From assembly GCA_002914805.1 (NCBI GenBank), contig JXTB01000038.1:70570-134569 (forward strand): DNA of 64,000 bases, written 5' to 3'. This document shows, piece by piece, positions 46,365 to 57,540 of this stretch. Position 1 is the stretch's first letter. Each line of letters starts with the position of its first letter. Position numbers and translations under genes: made by a program. A model generated the notes under the pieces. The model did no database searches and was not told the DNA's origin. It saw only the letters and a program-made list of their open reading frames with translations. The stretch comes from Parasponia andersonii. Taxonomy: Eukaryota > Streptophyta > Magnoliopsida > Rosales > Cannabaceae.

Positions 46365-46935
46365 TCAAGTAAAATTTCGTGTCAACAACTCGACAACATC
46401 TCTCATTGGAGGTCTTTTCCTCGCACTAGCATCAGCACACGTAAAGGCAACCCTAAAACACTTCTTAATATTGGTCTTTTCCAATCCCCTTCTTGGAGCA
46501 CAAGCCCAACTATTTGGCTCTAAGATTTCCCTTTCTCGATTTTGGACGACCATTAAACTAGCCCATTCCGCAAAGCACGTAGATCTACCTTTCAAGACCA
46601 CCGCTAAATCGGGTCTCATCCCTGTTGCCACTTCCAACATTAAAATGCCAAAACTATACACGTCGCCCTCGTGAACCCGTCCTCGTATATAGCCGAACGT
46701 TCCAGCTGCTTGGGTCGACGACGTGTGTATTCGAGGAGTTCATCATCCTAGCTAGCCCAAAATCAGAAATATGAGCCTCGAATCGAGGGTCCAACAAGAC
46801 GATGCTGGGCTTTACGTCTCTGTGGATAATGGGCTTATCCAAGTCGTGCATACAAGCCAGCCCATATGCCACACCCGCAACAATCTAAAACCGCGTCTCC
46901 CAAGATAACGGCAATCGCCGTGAATACGACGAGTC
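46365..46935 (-). pseudogene. Receptor-like Ser/Thr kinase, C-terminal kinase fragment
   Basis: Reading down the minus strand: SRRLPLSWETRF, a TAG, then IVAGVAYGLACMHDLDKPII, HRDVKPSIVLL (catalytic loop with the HRD Asp), ISDFGLARM (DFG), then a one-base frameshift near 46712. The shifted frame gives AAGTFGYI and runs on to GDVYSFGILMLEVATGMRPD and the last subdomains, ending at 46365 (KRPPMRDVVELL). The segment between GYI and GDVYSFG is about a dozen residues short, so the APE motif is gone. ATP-binding subdomains I-V are absent. It resembles LRR-receptor kinases, but the ectodomain is missing. Confidence 0.85.
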
Positions 46936-47214
46936 ACTATTAGCCCCCTTTATTTTTATTATTATTATTTTTTTAAATGTATTGGGGTCTGCTTGGGGAA
47001 TGAGAATTATCAGAGGGTTCCATGAGATTAAGGGGATTAAGGGGTGTGGTTTCGTGGAAGTTAAATGACTAATGTTGCAAAAGTTGTGGAAGAAAAGTTA
47101 TTGACCCCGAGTCAACTGCTGACTATTTGATAGAAAACAGTGCTTATTCTTTGGTTCATTGAGAAAATGTTTTGCTGCAAGTATTATTAAAAATAAAACA
47201 TTTGGGGGGTCATG
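46936..47214. other. Unassigned stretch
   Basis: Short AT-rich spacer between the kinase fragment and the NLR fragment, containing a TTA-type microsatellite (46950-46972). Confidence 0.4.
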
Positions 47215-47430
47215 AAACTCTTTACCAAGAGGTTGGATCGCTTTTGGGTGTTGACAATGAGCTAAGTTTATACACGTGCAGAGGAGAAGCAAGCTGACGA
47301 CCATCAAGTCAGAGACTGGCTCCATGTAAGTATAAGCTTCAAGATGTTGTTTGATATGCTGATGACTTGGTGGATGAGTTTCACACTGAAGTGAAGTTTG
47401 GGAACCCAATGGCCAAGAAGGGTTGATGAT
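47215..47430 (+). pseudogene. NLR (CC/Rx_N domain) fragment
   Basis: The plus strand shows, in shifting frames, QEVGSLLGVDNEL, EEKQADDHQVRDWLH, KLQDVV*YADDLVDEFHTEV and GNPMAKK. The order matches the coiled-coil Rx_N domain of plant CNL resistance proteins (EEKQ..D..V..WL..LKDVVYDADDLLDEF). A frameshift, an in-frame stop in DVV*YADD and a missing piece before EEKQ show decay. No NB-ARC or LRR sequence follows. The minus-strand ORF 47613-47098 is a shadow. Confidence 0.7.
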
Positions 47431-47766
47431 AAATGGGCATTCATGTGAAGAAGATTTTAATGATTGGATCCTTTTTTGTTGTATATCAGCTCGCGATAAA
47501 GAGTAGATGACACTAGAGATAAAGACTAGGTTATAAAGAATAAAGACATATCCTTGTGATTTTCCCAAGTGTTCACTCTTGGTCAGTAGACATAAGAGTA
47601 GGAAATCAGGCAAAGAGAAGAGATTTCAAAAAGAGTAATAATATAATAATAAGATAACAAAAACATCAAGTACTATAGCAATTCAATTCATTTCTTTTTA
47701 ATCAACTATAACAATTTAAGTAGCAATGCAAATTAAACAAAACAAAATCCAAGGGATATGTTGCCA
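47431..47766. other. Spacer and aspartic protease 3' region
   Basis: AT-rich; should include the 3' UTR of the minus-strand protease gene. No other content. Confidence 0.5.
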
Positions 47767-49822
47767 CTATGTGCAACTAGAGGCGGCAAAGCTTAGGGTA
47801 CTTTTCTCCACATCAAATTCCCACAAATGATTTTGCTGCATGATGTTGCCAATGACAGAGATACCAGGCCAACTACCCGCAACAAATCCAAGACACAAAG
47901 TCTGAGGTGCAACATCAAGGATATAGCTCTTCACTGGGGGCTCAAACACAGCTCCATCCGCAAACTGGATTTTAACCCTTGGCACCAGAGACTCAGCATA
48001 CTTTGCCGAGTTGAAGCAGAACTCAAACGGTCCTCCATCAGCGGGCAATTTTTCTTGCGTTGAGAGGAACTTGTCAAATGCAGCTGTCACAGCCTTGTAA
48101 GCTGGCTCGGCGAGAAATGTTAGGCTAGTTCCCGAGTCAAGGATTGTTCCACCTCCAAGGTTTTCATCCCACACTCTGAATGGTATGTCTAACAATGAAC
48201 CCCCTACGGAGATTCCAGAAACTTTTACACCGTAGTTTGAGCCATAAGCTCCACCCAAAACGAGTTTGGTTTGTTGGATACTGCCTGAAAGTGGAGTTTG
48301 GACCCTGTTTTGGCCAAATACAATGTAGCTTGACTGTTTCATGGGGCTCAAGTGATCAACTAAGCAGTATGAGAACTTGCCTCCGAAATCTTCAGCAATT
48401 CTTGCTGTGAATGTGTGCTTGCCAGAGCCTAGTCCTAGTACCCCATCAGCTCCTTTGAAGCTCCCCTGATCATCCTGGACTGTCTGAGTGCAGCCAATGA
48501 GCACATTACCTAGTTTCCTTTTCACGCCATTTGTGAGGTCTACTGATACAGTCTCATGGGCAAAGATTCCGAGTGCAGCAGAACCTTCCATGTACCTAAG
48601 TTGGAAACAGAAACAACATCAGAATACATGAGGAAATTGGAATTTTATTGGACCTTAAATCGGAAACATCATCATAGAAGTTGATATATATATATATATA
48701 TGATTGCCAATCTAATATGTTTTTTTTTAACTTATGGGTAAGAATTTTTTTTTAGCTGTTGGATCACTATCTAATGATGATCTAATGATTATGATGAAGT
48801 ACATGAAAAGACATGAATCATTAATGCGCTCTCTCTTACATTTTATAATAAAAAAATGTACGCTAAATTTTCATTGGCCAAATTAATACTTATACAAAGG
48901 TTAAAAAAAAAAATACCTACTTATATATACTTAGACGCAACGACACACATTTTTCAAGAAAATTGAGGAATTTTTTGGATATATAAACCATATTATATAA
49001 AGAAAATATGCCCAAAAAATACGATTTGTTGTGGTCCATCCTATACATGCCCTGGTGGTGACTACATTTCCTCTCAACGTGGAGGTAAAGGGGGAAAAGA
49101 AAAAACTACTTCTTGGCAAATCAAACTATTTTATGCATATAAATAGACATAGATAGACATAGGCAATTTGTATATACATATACAAAGATATATAGAAGAT
49201 TAATTAGATACCTGTAATCATAGGCACACGGGCTCGCATTGGTGGGACAGCGAGCGAGAGAAAAGAGATCAGAAAGCTCAGACTTACACGTCTGAGACGA
49301 ACAAGGCACAGTTTGAAAAGAAGTAGAGTGATCTGCATTAAACACCGTTTTGTCAAGTGGCTTATTTAAGCATTCTGGGCGTCGACCACAATTGTCATAT
49401 TTACACTTGACCCATGTCAATTCACTCCCTGTATCCGCCACCAACAAGAACTTCTGGCCAGGAGTCCCAACAACGGCTTCAACAAAGTACTCTCCGGTCC
49501 CGAAATCCGAACCCGAATGCATCGGCATTGAGACAGACGCCGCTGTTTCGATCGTCTTCCGTCTTCGGGACACCATATTTTGGCGTCGCAGAACGTCGCG
49601 GTGGTGAAGCTGTTTGAAATTTTCCATCTGGGTTTTCGGCCTTATGTCGAAACCGACCTTTCCAGAGAGTTTTAGAGAGTTTCGGTGTATCAACTCCAGC
49701 CTCGTTGAGCCCGAAATCTCATCATTATCAGCAGAAATGAGGATCAAACCATTGATTGCGAATAGCAAGAAGAAGATAAAAAATGGATAGGAAGACGAAA
49801 AAGAGCCCAGGGAGTTCATCAT
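47767..49822 (-). CDS. NANA: Aspartic protease, NANA-like (A1 family), 2 exons, 479 aa
   Basis: Pepsin-type aspartic endopeptidase of the plant NANA group; Arabidopsis NANA is reported in chloroplasts and affects carbohydrate metabolism. Exons: 49822-49212 and 48595-47767, joined in phase 2 within an Arg codon (CAYDYR, then YMEGSAALG). The N-terminus has a hydrophobic segment (about residues 13-31, YPFFIFFLLFAINGLILIS), so secretory entry is also possible. First catalytic motif ADTGSELTW (Asp130), second LDSGTSLTF (Asp357). Other family features are GTGEYFVEAVVGTPGQKF, CLVDHLSPM, DGVLGLG and the end VIGNIMQQNHLWEFDVEKST. The many Cys match the nepenthesin-like insert. Two adjacent ATG codons (49822 and 49819) are possible starts. 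Intron: 616 bp with a TA microsatellite near 48690. Confidence 0.93.
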
Positions 49823-50974
49823 TTTTGGACTTCAAACAAGTAACAAAGAGATTGAAAATGAAGAAGAGATGTGATTAAGAAAAGGGTATGAGAGAAAACA
49901 CAGGAAGGAAGGTGAAATTAGGTAGCTTTCTGGGGTGGTTTCAGGGTTGAGAGGCGAATGTTATTGCCATGCAATTTTCTTCTGTCTATAATATGGCTAG
50001 CCAAAGTAACGACCAACAAAGATGTTGGTTGTGACTTCACAGAGAATTAGAGAAATTGAACATAAAAAAGTTGAGGTACCTTAATTCGTTCGAGTTGGAT
50101 TAATATATATATATATATAATGTTTGAGCAGCAACGAAGTTGACTATAATAGTACAAATATAAATAGTAAATACTTAATATTACCTTTTTTGTTTTGTTT
50201 TGTTTTTTTTTTTTTCGTTTTTAATATATTATTTAAGTTTCTTTAGTAAGCATTGTGATTGCATCATTTACCAATTAATATTAAAACTATTTTGATGTAA
50301 CTTGAGAAACCAATATTCTGGTTTTTAAGAAACCAATTAGGTTACTTGTTTTTTTTATTAATTTCATTAGCAATGATAAACTTATCTGATAGCTCGGAAA
50401 CTANTTTCTTCTCGCTTTTTTTTTTTTTTTTTTTTTTTTTCCTGTTTTTGGGGTTTTGACCTTCGTTAAGCGAATATAAACGCTTGCTCACGACGATTAC
50501 CCACTTTTTTCGTTCGAAAAAAAAAGAACTGAAAATGATGGATAATATTAAAGTGTGTGATAATGTGCCAAGTTTATTAACAGAATAATTGTTGAATTAA
50601 TTGTGGTAAATTGGTCAAATTAATTATTTATTGGGTGTAACTTTATCTTGAATAGTAAATGGGCAGAATTTGGATTTGTACTAATTTTTAATTTGATGAC
50701 AATCAATCAACATTCATTGCGTGGTGGACGTTAAAAGGGCAGTCCATTTGCCTTTTTGGGGCCATATATTTTGGAACGAGAGTATAGAAAGACACTTTCT
50801 GTGTTGCCATATTTATAGTAAGACTATAATTATGTTCTAAAATTCTAATTCTATGATATGATTTTGTCTTAATCTCAATCCGATTTGGAGATATGTCTTG
50901 GAATATTTATAAGGTAAGCAATTGCTGTAAGAATCGTCAAAATCGTCGTATCGACATTAATCCAAAAAATTATT
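49823..50974 (-). other. Protease upstream region and intergenic stretch
   Basis: Holds the minus-strand promoter (not resolved), a (TA)n tract near 50106, a T tract (50418-50441) and a single N at 50404. No gene is seen. Confidence 0.5.
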
Positions 50975-53757
50975 TTCAAAACTCGAAGACTTTCGTTTAT
51001 GGTTCCTGGAAATTGAATGCGAAATCAGAAATTGACTGAGTTGTCTTAATGACAATTTTTGCCTTCGTCGAATTAGTCTAATACGTGTGATACGTATATT
51101 TTGAACCTTCCTTTTATATATTAATAGAGCCATTTGTTCAAATAAAAGAGATTGATAGAAGATCAGATTTGTTGATATAGTAACGGTTTACTATCTATAT
51201 TGCTGATTTATCGCTAGTGTAAAGATTGACAACAAATCCAAATTCAAATTAGCTATGAATATAGCCTAAAAAGAAGAAATGGTTCAACATTTTATTCTCT
51301 TTGATTTGTTGTGTGATTGAGGCTTTATTTGCTCTCTTTGTATTCATCTTTTTTTTTTTTTTTTATTCTTTCTCTGTCTCCCTCTTATTTTGTAATTTTT
51401 TGCTATGGTATTTGATTCTGGGATACTTTGTACCGTCTCTTTGTTTTCATCTTTGTAACTCCTTTTGCTCTGGAGTTAATTTGTGAATAAAGTTTTGATA
51501 GTGTATATCTATCTATGCATCAATTTTAAGCGATAGTTATTGGGAGCTACTATGATTATGTTGTTAATTAATTTACGTTTTTATTTTGAGTCATATTTTT
51601 CATAGATCTGAAGGAGATTATATCAAGGTACACATAATTTTGGTACACGGATCATCCTTAGATTAATAGGACATGTATTTTTAAATACAAAGGTTCTAAA
51701 ATCAAAACCCGCANNNNNNNNNNNNNNNNNNNNNNNNNNNNNNNNNNNNNNNNNNNNNNNNNNNNNNNNNNNNNNNNNNNNNNNNNNNNNNNNNNNNNNN
51801 NNNNNNNNNNNNNNNNNNNNNNNNNNNNNNNNNNNNNNNNNNNNNNNNNNNNNNNNNNNNNNNNNNNNNNNNNNNNNNNNNNNNNNNNNNNNNNNNNNNN
51901 NNNNNNNNNNNNNNNNNNNNNNNNNNNNNNNNNNNNNNNNNNNNNNNNNNNNNNNNNNNNNNNNNNNNNNNNNNNNNNNNNNNNNNNNNNNNNNNNNNNN
52001 NNNNNNNNNNNNNNNNNNNNNNNNNNNNNNNNNNNNNNNNNNNNNNNNNNNNNNNNNNNNNNNNNNNNNNNNNNNNNNNNNNCTGTTACGTTTTTGCCCC
52101 TGATACTAATGATGATATCTATTTTTCTACTAGACTAGATGTCTAATTGCATTTATGAGTTTAGTCCTGTTTATGCAAACTAATTGAATGCTGTTATGAC
52201 ATTTTTGTACTATTCGGGTCAAGAAAAAAGAGAAAAAATTTAAAAGAAAAAAGAGAAGGAGCAATCTAAGAAAAAGAAAGAAAAATTAAGGATTCTTAAT
52301 TTTTTAAATATATATATTTTTTCTTTAATGCATTCATTTATCTGGTATCCTCTATTTATATATTGCTATTTGTTAAACTTTTATTGAATACTTTTTATAT
52401 TATTTTTATGGAAGTCTTATTATAAATACTTATGCTATTTATTATGTCTTTTATACCATGTTTTCTTCATGTATAATCTACTAGTTTTTTGTTAACTTAC
52501 TCAAGTCTGCTCTTCACTTTCTTTACTGTATTTATTGTACTGTAACTTACTTATCTTCTTTATACAACTGTCTTTTTCATTTGGTATTCACTGGGCTTGT
52601 TGTCGAGCCTCCTTGATCATATTTATTATCCTTACTTTATCTTTTGTCCCTTATAAAATCTCTTACTGCTTATAGTTGGGCCAAAGAGTTTTTGTGTGAA
52701 ATTCCTTAGGTATTATAACTCTCTACCGTACTATATTATATTATGTTTTCCTAGTTTATGAGAGTAACTGTATTTTATTTTGGTATTCATTAATGTGTAT
52801 TAGATGTTCTGTTTATATACTATAAATATTTATGTGTTTGCTCTTTTAGTTTATGTCCTATATATTTGCAATGCTTTATTATCTTAGTTATTAATGCACT
52901 CCTTCTATTATATTCATTCTATCTAATTATTTAATGCTTTATTCTTTAGTGCATACTAGAAAATATTTTGCTATTTCTATTTTTTTTGACATCTTTTTAT
53001 TTAGTTTGTTTAGTTTTCAACTTTTTCTTGAGTTGCTTTATCTAATCCTGTAATTTTATTCTTATCCTCTGTTAGTTGGACCTATTGTTCTGTGAATTAT
53101 CTAGGTTTAGTCTTCTGTTCTTTCCCCACGCCCCCCTGAAAAATGCTCCTTTTTCCCTCCCTTTGGGTTCTTCTCCCTTTTTATTTATCGTTATTTTACT
53201 ATTTTGTAACTGTATTTTACCTCTCAATACATATTTGGTGATGATAATAATATTTTCGATTTTTAGTTCATGTGGAATTAGACATTAACTGCTCAAAACT
53301 TACTATGCATAATAGTTTTACATCTAGAATTAGAGTTTACACTGGTTGTTAGGTGAGGATTTCTTATATAAATTTGTTTGTGTTGTAAGTACTATTATGA
53401 TCTTAATCTTAAGATCTTTTCTATAATTTATGGCTAAGTCCATCCATTATGTCTTTATTCTCTCAACTTATATAATTTTAGTTAATTAAGTTCTCTTCCT
53501 TTTGTTTGGCTAAAAAATTTGATTAAATTTGTATTTAAGGGATATGTTTGAGTTAGGTCTTCCGCTTACTTTGCTTGATTTTTTGTTTTTATAATGCATG
53601 ATGCATCCTAGTCAATTTTTCATTTATTTCCTTTTCCTCGATCTCTTCTTCTTTTGCTCTTATTTTTTCTCATCTTTATTCACTTGGTAGTGATTCGATT
53701 TGTTATGCATGAATTTTTTATATAAATTTGTTTGGGTTGTAAATATTATTATGATTC
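50975..53757. repeat. Unit 1 of a ~2.8 kb direct duplication
   Basis: 50975-51713 matches 53771-54360 plus 57069-57237, and 52083-53757 matches 57638-59300, at roughly 90% or more by eye. The unit is non-coding and AT-rich. Part of it (51290-51690) resembles prefoldin intron 4. The N gap falls inside it. Confidence 0.85.
51714..52082. other. Assembly gap (369 N)
   Basis: The run of N replaces the segment that in unit 2 occupies 57238-57637 (400 bp), including a CACTA-like terminus. Confidence 0.98.
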
Positions 53758-54540
53758 CTGGAAATTGAATTGTTTTCAAAACTCGGAGACTTTCGTTTAT
53801 GGTTCCTGGAAATTGAATGCGAAATCAGAAATTGACCGAGTTGTCTTAATGACAATTTTTGCCTTCGTCGAATTAGTCTAATACGTGTGATACGTATGTT
53901 TTGAACTTTCCTTTTTATATATTAATAGAGCCATTTGTGCAAATAAAAGAGATTGATATAAGATCAGATTTGTTGATATAGTAACGGTTTACTATCTATA
54001 TTGCTGATTTATCGCTAGTGTGAAGATTGACAACAAATCCAAATTCAAATTAGCTATGAATATAACCTAAAAAGAAGAAATGGTTCAACATTTTATTCTC
54101 TTTGATTTGTTTGTGTGATTGAGGCTTTATTTGCTCTCTTTGTATTCATCTTTTTTTTTTTTTCTTTGCTTTTTTGTATTCTTCTCTGTCTCCCTTTTAT
54201 TTTGTAATTTTTTGCTATGGTATTTGATTCTGGGATACTTTGTACCGTCTCTTTGTTTTCATCTTAGTAACTCTTTGCTGTGGAGTTAATTTGTGAATAA
54301 ATTTTTGAGAGTATATATCTATCTATGCATCAATTTTAAGCGATAGTCATTGGGAGCTACTGTCATGACCCGAGGCCAGGGTCAATAGCTGAATGAGTAT
54401 TTCATAAATTAGAAATACCAAAAAGAAATAAATAAAAATACTCAATTCATTTAAAATTTTTGCCCTGGCGTCTCTAATCTTTCAAAACTGGTCTCAATAA
54501 AATATTTAATTGAAAATAAAATCCCACAGTTATGTGTCAC

Positions 54541-55859
54541 TCATTGAATATAGACCATGGTTGGTACAGTAAACCCCCCAGCTAGACTTAGTGGCGTCTC
54601 CTCGCATCCACCTGCATCGGAGCGGGGGACCGCAGGTACTTCATCTCCTGAAAGCACCACGAGATGCCGGCCAGCGGGTGCTTTGGGGCGAGCCTTATGA
54701 CCCGCGGCTCCTCCCTTAACGGGAGAGGGGTCAGCCAATGGGCCTGTCTCAGAGCCTGCAAAGAACGAGTAACATGTTTAGGTCACGGCCACAATCCGAT
54801 CCATGAAGCTCAAGGACGCGAAAATGAACCTACCCTTAGCCCTCTTGGGGGAGGCAGCCTCCTCCCTGCAGAGCCTGATGCACTCCGCGGCCACAAGCCT
54901 CACGACCTCCTCGAGCTCGGGGCTAGATGGCACCACCAGGTCATTGGAGCCCACCAATTGGCTTGAAGCCGTAACCTGCCGACCCACCATAGCGATTCGG
55001 TCATGCTCGTCTTCAGGGCAGAGGCGTCAAGTCGGCTCCGCATGTGTTTTGTGATGACCCAGGTATCCAGAGGGAATGGGAGGTATAAAACCATCCTGGG
55101 CATCATGTTCATCACCAGGGGGTTGAGGATGGCCTAGATATGCCGGCAGTCTCCGGGAGATACGAAGATGACGATCCCCTCCAGGCCTTTGAGCCGCCCT
55201 GCTGACAAACGCGGCTCGAACTTACTCTCTTCTGCCGAGGCTGCACAAAATAAAATAACGTGAGTAATAACAGACGAGGAGAACATAGACCCAAAAATTA
55301 CGACCTAGCACCTACTCTGCAGGAAGGCTGAGAGAACTTGGAAGTGCTCACCATTCACCCAAGGGGAGCACCACGCCCCTCCAACGGCATATAGCCTGTT
55401 GTGGGAGTCCTATTGTTTGTCTGACCTCGGCAAGCCCCAGAAGATATGGCGTCCCGACAGCAGTTGGAGGTAAAAGGTGGGGTAAGAACCTTTCTTGGGG
55501 ATGAGGGTAAGTTTATAAGTATAAAAGACCACCTTCAGGTTGATATGCAGGTTGTAGAGAACTGACAGGGCAGAAAGCCCCATCAGAATCATGACCCCGT
55601 TTGCGTTTAGCTGCATCGGATGGATCCCCGTCAAAGCAAAGAATTGGTGGATCACGGGAGGAAGTGGGAATCGTAGTCATTCCAGATGCTTTCAGCCCAA
55701 GATAATGGAGCCTTCGGGGGCAGAAGGAAGAAGATACCAATCCGTAGGGCCCTCAACCCTTTGTAGCGTCGCTCCTCCGGGGAGGCAGAGCTGCCTCTTT
55801 AGTGAATCCAACTCTGAATCCACGATGGGGCACAATTCCTGATCTTGATTTGAAGCCAT
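54541..55859 (-). pseudogene. Antisense ORF of a Tat-type element (gypsy-type transposon domain, PF04195-like)
   Basis: From ATG at 55859 the minus strand reads MASNQDQELCPIVDSELDSL, an acidic start, then CLPGGATLQRVEGPTDWYLL and, after a TGA, FPLPPVIHQFFALTGIHPMQ. This last is the signature of the 'putative gypsy type transposon' domain (PF04195). Two TGA codons stand where Trp is expected (G*KHLE*LRFPL). Later pieces (55250-54541) look like further exons with acceptor-like sites and end at a stop at 54541 (TVPTMVYIQ). It lies antisense to the LTR to its right, as described for the extra antisense ORFs of Tat elements. Confidence 0.7.
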
Positions 55860-56201
55860 TGTTCTGAATGCGAGTGAAAGAATAAAAGTCTCAAGAAGGG
55901 AGGAAATCGGAAACTCTAGAATTTTATGAGACTAGAATGATAGAAGATTTTAGTAAAGTGGCAAATGAGCGTAATTGCGGCTTTTATAGAGAGGGAGCCG
56001 CAGAGTTTTTCTAGAAAAGGGGGTGAGTAAAGGAAACCAAACAGTCGAAATTTCGAAATTCAAATAGATTTCGTTACATGGGATGGCGTGCCTCTGCGTC
56101 GGCAGGAAGGGAGCCACGTGCACCCCCCAGATTGGAGGAATGGATAAGCGATTTCCCCACTTGATGGATACGAATCCATCAAGTAGGAAAATGGGGGCAG
56201 T
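55860..56201 (+). other. Tat-type element: non-coding region with polypurine tract
   Basis: Ends in a polypurine tract (AGGAAAATGGGGGCAG, 56185-56200) one base before the LTR start. Carries the presumed promoter of the antisense ORF; no protein is recognised. Confidence 0.6.
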
Positions 56202-57036
56202 TGTGGGACCCACTCCCAAATCATACACCACGTGGATGATTAAGCGGCAGAATAGGTCACAAACGGGACCCATTGTCTGACGGATGTCGAGAGTAATTAG
56301 CTGAAGGCCACGTGGGTCACACATGATATCACAATCGGCCATTGGGCCGTTCGAGGTTAGGGCCAAGCCCATTACAGACCCTGGACAGAATCGGCCCAAT
56401 CCGACCCTTACCTCGACAACTGGGGGGGGGGGTCAGAAGCCCCAAGGGTCTTCCATCAGAATACAATGGAAAGCAACTCACAACTTCAGACCCAGACATA
56501 GCATTTAATGTGATCGTGGATAGGCGTGCATAAGGGGCAAGCCGTTCTGACAGAACAGTGATTTGTCCAAATCTCACTCCTGACAGACTCAAGCTATAGG
56601 AGACGGCGGAAATCAGGCTACGGTGATACAAAGGAGATCACGGTAATCTTGACCCGTGACCTCTGGGAAAAACTTTGAGGAGAAAGGTACTCAGTCCTGA
56701 GATTGAGATCTGCATGGTTCACAATCTCAGGACTATATATATATGAGCCATGCGTTCCTGAGAGGGGCATGTACGCTTACAGATGGAAGTATATAAAAAA
56801 ACTTATAAGTAAGAAACAAATATATACTCATACAGAACTAATTCTTTGCTACCAAAAATCAAAGATAGACCACTAACTTAAACATCGGAGATTCTTTGCA
56901 GGTAGCCACCCCCCGCCTCTCCGACCCTGCTTGGAGTTCAGAGTACTTTGGGATAGCGAGGACACGTGGACAGTTGGAGAATATATCATCAGCGGTTCAG
57001 AGATACGTGGACGGCTGGTGAGAAACCGCTCCAACA
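56202..57036 (+). repeat. 3' LTR of the Tat-type element
   Basis: Begins TGTGGGACCCACTCCCAAAT right after the polypurine tract and ends CCAACA at 57036. It has a TATA tract (56734-56743), and the late segment CATCGGAGATTCTTTGCAGG is a well-known feature of Tat/Ogre-like LTRs. Its 5' LTR, gag and pol are not in the window. Confidence 0.75.
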
Positions 57037-57387
57037 TTGTCCTTATAATTTTTTTATGGGATTTCACATCTACTATGATTATGTTGTTAATTAATTTACG
57101 TATTTCATTTTGAGTCATATTTTCCATAGATCTGAAGGAGAATATATCAAGGTACACATAATTTTGGTACACGGATCATCCTTAGATTAATAGGACATGT
57201 ATTTTTAAATACAAAGGTTCTAAAATCAAAACCCGCAAAAGACATCAAAATCAACCCCAATTAGTTTACATAATAGACCCAAAACACAACATATATACGT
57301 TGGTGTTAAAGTCTTTCAAATTGAATTGCCAAAGATCAACGAGGCAGTTAATTCGGTTCGTGGCTATGACTGAATTAACGGATATGA

Positions 57388-57540
57388 CACTACAATAAGG
57401 TATGCTTTTTACCACAATTGTTAAACAACGGGCATTGCTGCACGTGGTTAAAACTAATTATTTACATAGTGCATTTTAAAGCCCGTTGTGAAATAATAAA
57501 TTCATAACGGGCTGAGTTGGCCCGATGTTGTACATGTCAT
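57388..57540 (+). mobile_element. CACTA-type transposon terminus
   Basis: CACTACAATAAGGTATGC (57388) resembles the CACTACAAGAAAA ends of plant CACTA elements, and is followed by short subterminal motifs in both senses: ACGGGCATTG, AAGCCCGTTGTG, AACGGGCTGAGTTGGCCCG. The far terminus and a transposase were not found. Confidence 0.5.

Larger units (their letters stand above)
54361..57068 (+). mobile_element. Nested retroelement insertion in duplication unit 2
   Basis: The uninterrupted site in unit 1 (GAGCTACTATGATT, 51544-51557) defines the edges exactly. The insert starts TGTCATGACCCGAGGCCAGG and ends ATGGGATTTCACA, TG…CA as in LTRs, with GCTAC before and TCTAC after, a 5-bp target duplication with one mismatch. 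Both rims look like one gypsy-type LTR, while the interior (about 54541-57036) is a different, Tat-type element fragment, which suggests a solo LTR that took a second insertion. Confidence 0.75.

Noticed and set aside
47098..47613. 171-codon minus ORF as a gene
   Set aside because: It overlaps the plus-strand NLR fragment, whose family resemblance explains the sequence; composition is not protein-like.
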